Shown piece after piece: positions 33,680 to 44,751 of a stretch of 64,000 nucleotides of DNA (within the stretch, counting starts at the first letter, position 1; each line of letters opens with the position of its first letter). The DNA comes from Diplolepis rosae (taxonomy: Eukaryota > Arthropoda > Insecta > Hymenoptera > Diplolepididae): NCBI GenBank assembly GCA_030998225.1, contig JAPYXD010000275.1, positions 1,984,001 through 2,048,000 on the forward strand, in the 5' to 3' direction. The notes below the pieces were generated by a model, which saw only the letters and a program-made list of their open reading frames with translations, made no database searches and had not been told where the DNA came from. A program made the position numbers and the translations under genes.

Positions 33680-34990
33680 TCAAAATATAAGTGTCAATAA
33701 AAAGTTTGATTATTTGAAAATAAAATGAATTATGTGCAATTTCGCATACATGGAAAAACTTTGTATATCAAGATTTATAATAATCAGCATGACAAGTTTA
33801 GCATTTTACTCGAAATGCTGGAGAGGCTTCTGTCAAATATGCTCGGAATTTTCCTGAAAGGAGGCATCCAACTTTTTGAGATTTCATAAGGCTGGATAGG
33901 ACCTTGGGAGAAACGGGGCAAGTATTTAAGGACCATAGAGAAGTAGGTGGTCGGCGAAGAAATATCCTGGAAGAGGAACGGGTTCTGGATCACTTTGAAC
34001 GCAACCCAGGCACCAATTAACGAAAAGCTAAGCGCCATCTGCATATATCGAAAAGCTCAATTCACAGGATTTTGAAGGAATACTGGCCACCATCCATATC
34101 ACTTCATAAAAGTGCAGCAATTGTTTCCGCAGGATTATCCATTGAGGCAACAATTTTGTCATTGGATTTTGCGAAACAAGGAAGAATTGCCAAATATCTT
34201 GTGGACGGATGAATCTGTTCACACATGAAGGAATGTTCAACGTCCACAATGAGCATTATTGGAATACTGAAAACCCGCATGTCTTCCGCGAGAGGGGATT
34301 TCAGAAAAGGTTCAAAATAAACGTCTGGGCGGGATTACTTGGAGAAAGAATAATTGGTCCAAACGTTATTAAAAGCACACTTGATGTAAGTATTAAGATA
34401 CAAAAATAACCTAAAATCTGTCTTTTATATTAAAAAGGAAAAATAGTAATAATATTTTAGATTTCTTTAAACTTTTTAGTAATTCATAAATAATTTAGAA
34501 TCTTAAAATCAGCGAAAATACGAGTATTGAGCGCCTTTGCCTTCAATAATTTTTAGGGCGCAATGTACCTAGAATTCCTGCAAAACATTCTTCCTAATAT
34601 GCTGGATGATGTGCCCGTAAACGTCTGTCAAAACATAATCTACCTACACAATGGTTGCCCAGCACATCGAACCAGGCCTGATGTGGCTTACATCAATAAA
34701 TGATTTGGAAATCGTTGGATTGGTTACAAAACTCGAAACCAAAGAGCAGCTGATTGCATTCAGTTGTCACCCAGGTAAACATCAAATTCAGATACGGAAA
34801 AAACTTTTACACGAACACTGTTGTATATTTGGTAAAACTTCAAAATTACATTTATTAGACACTCAAGTCTTATCACTTTCTAAAAAAAAATCAGTTTTCA
34901 ATTACCAACAGTAGAAAATATAATCTGCGAATTAGGAACTAGGCTTAGTCGTAAGGAAGCTAAAAAGACTTTTTCTACTCGGGCATCAAA
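33680..34990 (+). pseudogene. IS630/mariner-type transposase relic with a spliceosomal intron, unit 2
   Basis: Plus-strand pieces: EVGGRRRNILEEERVLDHFE, HISKSSIHRILK (HTH), NILWTDES (first catalytic Asp), YWNTENPHVFRERGFQKRF, FKINVWAGLLGERIIGP. After KSTLD a GTAAGT..TTTTAG segment (34386-34556, 171 bp) splits the frame cleanly, and reading resumes GAMYLEFLQNILP then YLHNGCPAH, where the usual HDGAPAH Asp is Asn. A 2 bp deletion after WTDES and stops show it is dead. Superfamily assigned from motifs. Confidence 0.6.
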
Positions 34991-35035
34991 CTTCACACTC
35001 GCAAAATAATTTTTTTTTTCCCTAGTTGCACAATG

Positions 35036-35582
35036 TACTATTATGTGCCTCAGCCGCGGAAACTCGTTTTTCCGTTACAGCTGAGAGTAAAGCAATGTTG
35101 TATATTCCGATACAGAGGAATACAATGTAGAAATTGAACTGCGCATGTGCATTATAGTCTTACAGCGGAACGCAATCTATTTCTTATTCTTCTTCTTCTC
35201 ACTTCTTCTTCGTACAGCGTTAGCACTGACTACTACACAAGACAGTAAAATCAAAATGGCCGGGAATAATCGCCACTTTGCGCCCGCTTCGTACAACTAG
35301 CGCAGCAAACAACTACAATAAGTACTAGATTAGATTCCAATGTACGCATAAAAACTCGTATCCGCACCACAGTCACATAAAATAAAATATGTGCCAATGC
35401 ACACAATTCGGGACATTGCGAGACTCGCGACAATGCTCGCAGGATTGATCGCGCCTCGGATTCGTCTTGGCTTTGTCTCGGCTTTGCCTCAGCTACGTCT
35501 CGGCTACGCCTTGGCTTCGATCTCCTGCGAGCATTGTCGCTCGTCACGCAATCGCCCTCATTGTGTGCCTAGGCACATAGTA
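35036..35582. mobile_element. MITE with GC-rich internal repeats, copy 2
   Basis: Inverted ends TATTATGTGCCT and AGGCACATAGTA. Inside, GCGACAATGCTCGCAGGA and its reverse complement flank about 60 bp of CGGCTTTGTCT-like 11-12 bp repeats. Confidence 0.65.
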
Positions 35583-35583
35583 T

Positions 35584-36060
35584 AATATTATGTGCCTCCG
35601 GCGCATAAACTCGCTTTTACGCTACAGTTTAGAATAGCGTAATGTTGCGTATTGCGATACAGAGGAATGTAATGTAAAATGACAAAACCTTGTACACTTG
35701 AACTGCGCATGCTCTATTACAATACGCTACTACTACACAAGATCGAGAAAATCAAAATGGCCGAAACTAGTCGCGAAATATCAAGTGAAATGGGCGAGAA
35801 TCATGATGAATACTAGATTAGATTCGAGTGTACGCATAAAAACTCGTATACGCACCGAAGTCACATAAAATAGAATATAAGCCAATGCACACAATTCGGG
35901 TAATTACGAGACTCGCTTAAAATGCTCGCAGGACTGACGCGCCTCGGCTTCGTCTCGGCTTTGTCTCGGCTTTGTCATGGCTTTGCCTCAACTTCGATCT
36001 CCTGCGAGCATTGTCGCTCGTCGCTTAATAACCCTCATTATGCGCCTAGGTACATAATAT
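35584..36060. mobile_element. MITE with GC-rich internal repeats, copy 3, abutting copy 2
   Basis: Ends ATTATGTGCCTCCGGCGC and GCGCCTAGGTACATAAT; same internal organisation. It directly follows copy 2, suggesting insertion into the neighbour's TA-rich end. Confidence 0.65.
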
Positions 36061-36339
36061 ACTATTAAATACCATACCTAGAGCTACTCTGCTATTCCAG
36101 GCTCATACAATTCATCTTTCACTTCTTCAAAAAGCGCCTGCTGGGTTGTTGAAAAATGCAACAACAAAAAAATGGAAATTTCCAAAGTTTCAAACCAGTT
36201 GTGCCCCTTAATTAGACTGTAAACGTTGTGGTCCAATCAGTTGAGATGATTGATTTTCTGATCCCAGTTATTTTAGAGGATTCTCTAAGACGACTCTCTT
36301 TTACTTTCTACTGTCGCTGAACTCGTAGAACTCGCAGAC

Positions 36340-36500
36340 CTTATGTAGTGGCGTTGATTTCACTGAATTAAAACTGGACTAGACTGGTCTCGCCTTGCAG
36401 TAAAAACAACTAATGGAAGTGGACTGACTTCCCGTGGATTTTACTTTGTGGCGTCGGTTTCACTGAATTAAACTGGACTGACTTCTGTTGGAACTTTCGC
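36340..36500. repeat. Two-copy tandem repeat, about 100 bp
   Basis: GTGGCGTTGATTTCACTGAA at 36349 recurs as GTGGCGTCGGTTTCACTGAA at about 36450, each followed by TTAAA-CTGGACT. The rest of 36060-36840 holds nothing recognised. Confidence 0.5.
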
Positions 36501-36839
36501 TATTTTCAGGATGTTGAAAGGTCAACTACCGTAATGTTATCTTGAACCCTTCATTGGTTTCTTGAACTGTTTCTAGCTTCGGTCGATAGAGTCGCGGGAC
36601 GTGAGAATAGATTAAAGTATATTCCGGCAGGTAATTAAAAAATTCATTAAATTTTTTCCATACGATAAAAATATACCTCTTAAGAATAGGTGCAGTGAAT
36701 CGCATTAAAATATTTCGATACGACTGAATTTCGCTTTTGCAACTAAATTGTTTACTTTTTGTTGTTGTACTATCTGCTTCATAAAAATTTTTAAATACAT
36801 TCACAATAAAATACTTTCCTTAATTGGTACATATATTAT

Positions 36840-37219
36840 ACACATTTACACATCCTAACCGAAATTAATATCTACTCTAGCTTCCATAATTAACTTTCTA
36901 TCACCCGCAGTTCAAATTGAAAGTCCTCAATTTTGGTGTCACAATAAGCATAATCCTTTTTAAGGGGAGATAGAAAATGCATTTACACGCGTTGTGTGGA
37001 ACTCGGCCAAAGCAATACGTCAGGGTCACGCTGTATGGGCGCTCTACGGCGAACTTCAGCATACTTCTTTACTGACTGCTGACTTCATACGCGGCCTCTG
37101 AAAGGCTTTCTCTTCGGAGCTGCCACCCAAAAACCCGCGCAACCCATTGTCCTTAGAATATGATCATACCAGGGCTTATATTCTCTTGTGGCGCAAAGGT
37201 AGCACTGCACTTCATAATA
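36840..37219 (-). mobile_element. R1/TRAS-type ORF1-ORF2 junction region, unit 2
   Basis: Matches 58210-58590 of unit 3. Read on the minus strand it lies just beyond the zinc-knuckle end of ORF1. Interrupted at about 37216 by piggyBac. Confidence 0.5.
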
Positions 37220-39179
37220 ATTTTATAAATGACACAAGGGGTCTTTTAAACCCCAGCGTGAAAAAGTGTCCATATTCCATATGGTTTTCAATGTATTGCT
37301 CTAAAAATTTAACAGGATATATTTGAATATTTCTGAAATAATTTTATAACATAATTCTGATCAGATTTCGTTGTGAAAATATTATTAAATTTTCGGAAAA
37401 GCAAAATTTAGTGTGTGGAATAATTTTTGACGAAAGTTTGAATTTCGTAGCAATTTTTCTTTCGTTTTTACAGACTGCACCAGTTATTGCTAATTGATAC
37501 GGCGGTTCTACAAAACGATCAAGCATAGGGATAGTGGTGAACCAGTTGTCACAAGTTACTGTGCGATTTGAGCCGTGAATCGTTTCAGTGAATTTTCTGA
37601 AAAAATATTCAGGGATACTCTCACCAGATAATTTTTCCCCCAAAGTGATTTTACCCAAGCATGGGATTGCGAAATGAAGATATCATGTTGTCGCATCATT
37701 GAGAGTAATAATCTTTAATCCATACTCATCGGGCTTCGCTTTCAAATACATACGGAAGATGCACCGTCCGCGAAATGATAAGAGCTAATCATTGACAGTT
37801 GCTTTGCCGCTCATGGTATAGCAAACGCGGCAATTTTTGATAAAACTGCTTTTAACATGCCTAATCAGATCTAATCTGTCATTCAGATACTTTGAATTTT
37901 TGTCATCGAATCGCAAATAAATAAGAAGAAAGGAAAATCTCATTCTTGACATTACGGGCCGATACATGGAAATGCCACTTTCATTTTCCCACAGATGATG
38001 AACATCGACATTAGCTGATATCCACGCCCCAGAATAATAAATCAATCCAATCAGAACTTTAATTTCTACGATATCTGTGATTTTGTGATATGACTGCATC
38101 TGGAAACCTGTTCCCATGGATTCAGCGCAGACATTCTCAATCTGAGTATTGGTGTGCTGAACTATTTCTGCCAATATTGGATCCGGAAATAGCGCTTCCC
38201 AGAATTGCTCATAAGTTGTCACGCCGGCTGCAGGTCTGTCGGGACCAGGAATACGTTCTTCCACAACACTTACTCGATCTAGAAAAAAATGATTCAAATC
38301 AATTTTTTTACAAGTTTAGGCATTTATCAGGATATTTTATCGGATTTTCATCAGGGATTTAATGTTTAGAGAAATTACAGATTATAGAATTAGAGATTTC
38401 AGAGAAATTAGAGATAATTAGGAATTAGTGTTCAGAGAAATTATAAAATTCAGAGAAAAAACACTTCTATACTAATGGGTTTGAAAGTGATCCCTAATGT
38501 ATTTTTGATGACTAGAGCGAAAGAGAAATCTAAGAAGCGTGGCTGCGACAAAAAGGCAAACTACTGACCTAAGTGTCGTTCAGGTATTCTCGTATCCCAT
38601 TTATATTCATTCTTTCCTTACAGACTATAACTTGATCGTCCTCGAATCGTCTTCCTCAGACGCACTTTCCGTAGTCACTGCCAGAAGGGTCATACTCACC
38701 TTCCTCACTATCTTCTGACTAGTTGTATTCTTTTCCAGAAGATGGTAAATCGATTGCCTCAATTTCGCCATCGTCTTCGAGTAGCTGCTCGGCGACGTAT
38801 CGACTCCGTAAATTATGCGCCATCTGAATATCAGAAATATCTTAGTAAATCGTTGACAAAAAAATTTTATAGTGCACATAGTAATACTTGCGGATAAAAT
38901 CACCAACTGAGCACAAAAACGTAGATAAAAAAGTCAAATTTTTTTTTCACTTTTTCGTCGTTCGATGACACTGTAGAGTTCTTTGGACCCCAGACCGGAG
39001 AGGAACCTTTTTCCTAGACGCCTACCAACGAACTTATCTACCCTATACTAATGGAGGGGTAGTTGCATGTCCCAACTAAAGGTAGATGAGGCCTCAAGTC
39101 CCAATTCGAGCGGGAATATATAAAAAATTACATCTAAAAATGAAGTGGGGTTCACTGGACCCCATGTGTCATTTAAGGG
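37220..39179 (-). mobile_element. piggyBac-type transposon, unit 2 copy, internally deleted
   Basis: Inverted ends around AAATGACACAAGGGGTC and GACCCCATGTGTCATTT, with TTAA at the right edge (39180-39183). Minus-strand transposase: MAHNLRSRYVAEQLLEDDGE start at 38823, DUF-type core MNHFFLDRVSVVEERIPG..VTTYEQFWEALFPDP at 38297, first catalytic motif VND followed by a stop then LLSFRGRCIF near 37790, KPDEYGLKIITLNDATT, and TCDNWFTTIPML (second Asp) at 37344-37658. About 880 bp encoding the third Asp and Cys-rich C-terminus are deleted. Inactive. Confidence 0.8.
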
Positions 39180-39685
39180 TTAATGTGGGCCACCTTGAGT
39201 AATTTCAGGACCCGCGTCTCCTCCAGTAGGACGTACGCCTTACTGTTACCTCTAAAGGGTCTCTTGGTTAGAGGCACCTTCAGTTTTACTTCCGATCCAT
39301 GATCAACAAAGCCACTTACAGTACCTTCGACATCCTTGGCCTCGGTGCTGGGTTCGATGTTCGCAATTTCGACCTCAATCTTGGAGATGAGGTGGCGGAC
39401 CGACCTACTGCCAATTATAATTTCTTTGATGGCAGAATCTGGCCACCCTCTGTCCTCCTTAGAGTATTCAAGCTTTCCCAGAAGGTCTTTGGAGCGTCTC
39501 TTTCTGATGCCATGGATGATGACGCTCAATTCAACAGGTTTAACATGCTTCCTAAGCTCTTTCAAAAATGCCGCGTAGCTCACTCTTTCTGCAGGCTTCA
39601 CCAGCACCACTTCTGATCGAGCACGTCTTGGCCTTTCCAGTTTTTTAGCCTCTGGTATTATCTTTTCTTTCGGGGGTTCTTTCAA
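39173..39685 (-). pseudogene. R1/TRAS-type ORF1 (gag) fragment, unit 2
   Basis: 170 open codons: EVVLVKPAERVSYAAFLKEL, IHGIRKRRSKDLLGKLEY, IIIGSRSVRHLISKIEVEI, FVDHGSEVKLKVPLTKRPF, then LLEETRVLKLLKVAHINP, cut at the piggyBac TTAA before the zinc knuckles. This is the R1-clade gag region. Upstream start uncertain because the fragment is 5' truncated at a junction with the Penelope scrap. Confidence 0.7.
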
Positions 39686-39714
39686 GTTCCAAGCTCACAG
39701 TAGGCTCTAGGCCG

Positions 39715-39835
39715 TTTCCTCAAGTTCGGAGTATATCGGTTTTCTTACTCTTGTGGTAAATATTATATAGGTCAAACGAAACCTCCATTCAGAATCAGAA
39801 GAAAGGAACACATTGACATTTCTTTCGCATGGTAA
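39715..39835 (+). pseudogene. Penelope-like GIY-YIG endonuclease scrap, unit 2
   Basis: Reads CGKYYIGQTKPPFRIRRKEH; counterpart of 19525-19640. Same endonuclease motif, also truncated. Confidence 0.5.
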
Positions 39836-40009
39836 TTATCTATATAGTAATGAGACGTACTGAAGCACTGCATATCAATGCTATACGCAGTGTAATGCTA
39901 TGCTAATAACCAAATGAGACGATAAAAGGTAATCCACATATCATCATTTATTTATCATTGTCGATAAAAATAAATATAAATCATTAACAAACAAGCATAA
40001 ATAACAAAT

Positions 40010-40210
40010 TATAAATTTACAGAAGGCTTACGGTGAATCGACTTTATCAAAAACATGTGCATATGAGTGGTATAGTGCATTCAAAAGCGGTCGAGATGTG
40101 GTGGAAGATTTGCCTCGCTCTGGTCGGCCATCAACGTCTTCAACTGAAGTTAACAACGCTAAAGTGAAGGAAATGGTGACTGAAAATCATAATTTAAATT
40201 TTGCGTACTC
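40010..40210 (+). pseudogene. Mariner transposase HTH fragment, unit 2
   Basis: Same fragment with a cleaner frame: FKSGRDVVEDLPRSGRPSTS is continuous. Truncated at the same point as in unit 1. Confidence 0.6.
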
Positions 40211-40413
40211 AAAATTTTTACGGATTTTCTACTGAATACGTTTGGAAAATCCTATACTTTCCATTTATATACTTCTAATTCTATGTAACTTTTGAACATA
40301 TCTGAAAGTCGAGCACTCTGTCATGTAAATTTCGCAGTACTTATTTCTTCCGTGTATAAAGTATGCCAAAGCTCAATTCATTCCGATAATCCTATCGAGA
40401 CTTATCAAGTATA

Positions 40414-40516
40414 CACTAACGAAAAAATGCTATTGAATCAAAAATTTCCAATTTTTATGAATTAAAGAGCTTTTGGAAAGAAATGATTCTGATTCAATGG
40501 CATTTTTTACTCAGCG
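40414..40516. mobile_element. 103 bp MITE, unit 2 (orthologous insertion)
   Basis: Counterpart of 20844-20953, with slightly diverged ends (CACTAACGAAAAAATGC and ACTCAGCG). Confidence 0.55.
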
Positions 40517-40561
40517 TACGACCGACTACTAGACTACAAAGATATGATGAAAATTTCGAAA

Positions 40562-40895
40562 GTGATTTTTCACATAAAACCAATACCTTCTCACAGGATG
40601 AGAATGTAAAAAATCAAATTTAGACACTCCAAGCAGAAGTTTCACTTCTTGCTCATAAGATGTGTGCTCGCACAAAGAAAGATAAAAAGCTCACGTGGAA
40701 ATGTAGTCCTTGCAAATATAACACTTTATAATGTTATTACTTTATAAACGGTCATGACCTCAAAAAGTTATATGTGCCAAGAAAATTTTGGGTGAATACA
40801 CTTAAGGAATTTCACCTCATATCCAAATTTAATAAATGCTCGAACAGTCTGCATTCTCATTATATGAGAAGCTATTGGTTTTATGTAAAAAATTA
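40562..40895. mobile_element. MITE with about 45 bp inverted ends, unit 2
   Basis: Orthologous to 21052-21419 with small indels. Confidence 0.55.
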
Positions 40896-41979
40896 CACTA
40901 GACTAGGAATAGTGGGACAGTGTACCAAACGCTTGAGTTACACTTGCCTTGCACATGGTTGATCTGTGGCCTAAAATTAATTAATGAAGCTAATATTGTT
41001 TTCATTTGTTTATTTAAGGGGATGTGATACCCTGAGGTTATAATAGCAAATTTTAATGACTGTAGTTTCTACATGTTTATGCAACGCATGCAGACTCACT
41101 GTTTATAGAATATCTTGTGAATTCGTTTTTAGAATTCCATGCTTTTACAATACCGTAATACACTGTATCGTATTAAGAGAATATATATAAAAAATATTCT
41201 TTAACAAGTGATTCTGCGCCACTAAGTTATACAGCAAGAAAGTGATACAGCGAACACTGGGCTGAGACCCACGCTCTACACGCTCGCGTAGACTGGCAGT
41301 CTCCGCTTGCTCGCTAACTATGCTTACGTACGGCACGCGCAGCTTTGGCACAGGTAAAGTAAAAAAATCAGAAAATTTCCAAAAAATCACGCAAAATCAG
41401 TAGATTCCAACGCAAGAAATTTGAAAATATTGCAAAATTAAGAGATTTGAATGCAAAAAAATCAGGAGATCTTCTGATAAATCAATATGAATGGTGACGC
41501 TGGAAACGTTTTGCGCTTTCGTGCGAAGCCTCGAGTACAACCCATGTGCGCATCCACGATTCCACGAACGATACCTCTGGATGGAGATCGAATTACTGTT
41601 GGTGCAAATAAACAGCCAATCCGCATGCGTAATGCGTGCTGTTTTTGGGCATTTTTACATTCTCATAATGAATGAGAAGGTATTAGTTTCATATGAAAAA
41701 TGACTTTCGAAATTTTCATGAAATCTTTACGTTTTGAGGTCCCCTGAGTCAGAAAAAACGGTTTTCACGAAAGTGTCTGTGTGTCTGTCAGTAGTAGGTC
41801 ATGTGCGGCATAACTCTCAATAGAATTATCAGATTGAATTGAGCTTGGACACACTTTATCAGCGCCGAAATAGTAAGGACAAGTTCGTTAACCAACCACA
41901 TCCAATCAAAATTGAGGGATTGAGCACTTATTTTGTGTTTTTGAAAAAATCAAAAATGTCAATACTGGTTTTTGATAGT

Positions 41980-42470
41980 GCTCATAAATCTCTACTAATT
42001 ATTTCAATAACATTTTTCGAATAAACCAAAATTAGAAATGTTACAGCATGTCAAAAAAAGTTATCATACACAATTATTTTCTACATGAAGATCTACAAAT
42101 TTGAATTGCAACATTTTTTCGTGAGATGTATATTTTTCTTTTTAATTTAAAAAAGTACTATCGGAAATCCAAAATTCAATTTTTTTTTACAATAATATGT
42201 GAAATTCGAAAAACGTAACATTGCAAAGTTGTTCGTTTTAAAAAGATCTAGAATTTTTGTCTCACACAGTTTCTGATAAAACATATATTTTTCGTTTCAA
42301 TTCCAAAAATTCCATTTTTTAGACAAATATGTAAGATATAAAAAAAACGTTCAGATGGTAAATTATTCGCCCAAATGTGGTCTACAAATTCTAATTGATG
42401 CATTTCTCGACAGGATGCATATTTTATGTTTTGATTTTAAATATTGAAAAAATTCCATTTTTACATTCTC
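41980..42470. repeat. Degenerate about 140 bp tandem repeats
   Basis: AAGATCTACAAATTT-like, ATTTTTCGTTT-like and AAAATTCCATTTTT-like phrases recur in the same order about every 130-150 bp. A related stretch occurs at 57890-58200 in unit 3. Strongly diverged. Confidence 0.4.
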
Positions 42471-42514
42471 ATCATGGATGAAAAGGTATTACTCGGGTGG
42501 AAAATTTCAACTGG

Positions 42515-42700
42515 TTTGGTACTGCGCCAGCACCACGGGGCGGATGTCAGTACTGGCGTTGTACTGGCATAATACCGGCTGGGTACTGGTATTTGTCCGA
42601 AATGTCACTCGGCTGGGACTTGTTTGTCGGTACTGGCGCGGTACTAAAAATGGTACTGTGCCTGTACCGAAAATCTGTACTAGCGCTGTACTGTAAATAG
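42515..42700. repeat. GTACTGGC-rich degenerate repeat
   Basis: GGTACTGGCG, GTACTGGCAT, GGTACTGGTA, GGTACTGCG and similar occur about ten times in 185 bp, on both strands in places, within otherwise AT-rich DNA. Confidence 0.55.
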
Positions 42701-43333
42701 TCGTATGACAATACTTTTTCACCGACAGAAAACCTCAGTAGGTTTGACTAAGGTTTGACTACTTTTTGACTTACTTTCCGTAATTCGTAAAAGCCCCAGT
42801 GTCACTTTTGATGTTACGTGAACTGCAGGGATATAGGTAAATCAAATAAGAGCAGTAGTTGAATCAATAAATATTCTTAGTACATTTCAAAACTTCATTT
42901 ACTTTCAATTAGACTCTAACTTACTATTTTTATATACACACTTACCTACAAACACACACTCCCCTCAACACTACACAAACGCTCGTTTATTTGGTATTAA
43001 AAATTATTTTTAACGCTACGGGTTCGAACCTTCTCTACTTATAATTAACGCATTACTAACCTAACGACTAAGCCTCTCGGATGCGCACGCTTGTAATACA
43101 AGAAAGAAAATAGCGCTTATAACCTTCAACTACTGCAGGGCCGTGTAAGAAATGTATGGGCCCCGTGTAATCGGGAATTTTTAAATTTTATGCCAAATTA
43201 TGATTCTGATTAAATTGTTTAAGATTTTTAATTATTAAATCGATTTCCTATAAAATAAAATATTTTTGAAAGAAAGGGATAAAATTTTTGAATTAAAGAA
43301 CATTACTTAGTAAAATGATTTATATACACTTAA

Positions 43334-43602
43334 TGTTGGAAAGTAGTTCTCGTAGTCGAGAGCAGTGCGCATGCGCGCGTAGCAATACCAGTATTCGTGT
43401 ACCGGTTCGTTAGGCCCGAACGAACAAGAGCAGTCCCGTCTCCCGTCAAGTCCCGTACAGAGCCTCGTATGAGCAAGTCGACTACGACGTCTTGTATATA
43501 ACCGCCATTGTAATATTATAATAAACATACTATTATACTATCGTTAAGAACGTATTGCTTTTCACAAACACCGAACCTTCCCTTCCTCACAATTCTCCAA
43601 CA
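43334..43602. repeat. Solo LTR, 269 bp, TSD CTTAA
   Basis: Begins TGTTGGAAAGTAG and ends ATTCTCCAACA (TG..CA with short inverted ends), flanked by the direct repeat CTTAA at 43329-43333 and 43603-43607. Contains a TATA box (CTTGTATATAACC, about 43495) and AATAAA (43521) on the plus strand. A clean LTR-LTR recombination product; family not assigned. Confidence 0.8.
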
Positions 43603-44333
43603 CTTAAGAATTATTAATTTTTATTATTGTATATTAGTGATACTTTATACAGGTTATGATTCCTTTAATTTTTGTTTTCAAGAGTAAAATCAACGCATGT
43701 TCAGAATCTAAAAACTGAATTTTTTAGTTTCCAAAAATATGATTATTTTCTATTCCTGGAAAAAAAGACTACATTAGGTAGAACGTTGACGGTCGTATTG
43801 CAAAGAAACATATAAAAAATAACCATGAAAACAAGCTTTTTATTGTTTTACGTGATTTTTATTGTTTAAATATATACAATTTGTTCGTCTCTTAACCATT
43901 GTGTCCTCTACTCATTGATTCATAGCCGTAAGTAAGGAGACACAAGAATTATCAGATCCCAACTTGAAACGAGGAACCTTCGAATAAAGTAAGTATTTAC
44001 ATAGTGTGACGTAACAACTGTTTGCGCTTTTTGGTCAGCAATAATAAGATAAGAGGTACCTTTTCTTTCTGAATTTTTAAAAATGTTCCAGATGTATGAA
44101 TTCTTATAATGTAGTGTTGATTTACTTGCAAGCTTCAAAGCGCACCTGGTAAGAAGGCTTTCATTGAAATAAATTTAAAAGTTTATCATTCTGATTTGAA
44201 GAGTGCCATTATTCAATGCATATGAATCTATGATTTTCTATTTTCTTTTTGATTCATAAAATAAGGTATGTAATAAAATATGTTTAATCTATGTCGAGCC
44301 ACCATTTTAAGAAAATTTCTGAAATGATTGAAA

Positions 44334-44751
44334 ACTAAACGGTTCTCCAATTAGAGGTTCCATTTTGATTTAATTCAATGGGAGGAGGTTTGCAGCCAAT
44401 TTTAATCGCCATTTCGAGAAATCACTCGGCCATAAAAATTCATTAATCATGGTTCGATAGCGCAATCCATTCACCGACACAGCCGCTCCAGCTCCATTTT
44501 CAAAAAAAATTAACGAAGCCTCCAAGGTGAAAATGAGCGTCACCGGTCATAATAATTTTTCGGTGATATTCAGATTCATATTTGTAGTGAATTTTAACAA
44601 TTTTAATGCGTTCTTGAAGCGTGTATCGTTCTATTTTTATTAATGGCATATTTTTTGGTTGTCATCCGTCAAAAAATGACCCCTTTTATTATGGCAGCTG
44701 CCAAAATAGCGATCTATTCAAAATGAAACCTGTAATTGGAAAACCCTGTAT
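44334..44751 (-). mobile_element. Further-deleted copy of the same IS630/mariner-type transposon
   Basis: Same inverted ends as the unit 1 copy. It lacks the portion equal to about 705-1005, which encodes the C-terminal LDFLLW..DKVY part. The insertion therefore predates unit duplication and the deletion followed it, or was inherited differently. Confidence 0.6.

Larger units (their letters stand above)
41061..43333. other. Junction block between units 2 and 3
   Basis: Unique to this junction. Holds diverged AT-rich repeats (about 41980-42470), GTACTGGC repeats (42515-42700) and partial MITE ends near 41650 and 42470. Short open frames overlap in several frames and carry no recognisable domain. 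Confidence 0.4.
21580..43619 (+). repeat. Tandem unit 2 of the 22 kb array, including a 2.56 kb interruption
   Basis: Carries gene copy 2 and a downstream block (37083-41060) matching 15896-21579 of unit 1. At 41060 the match stops and resumes only at 43620, so 41061-43619 is extra sequence sitting at the unit 2/3 junction. Confidence 0.75.

Noticed and set aside
35251..35547. 98-codon minus-strand ORF
   Set aside because: It translates the CGGCTTCGTCT repeats and hairpin of a MITE; no domain, not conserved in sister copies.
43011..43035. GGGTTCGAACC as a tRNA T-arm
   Set aside because: Flanking bases do not form a T stem and no acceptor or anticodon arms are present.
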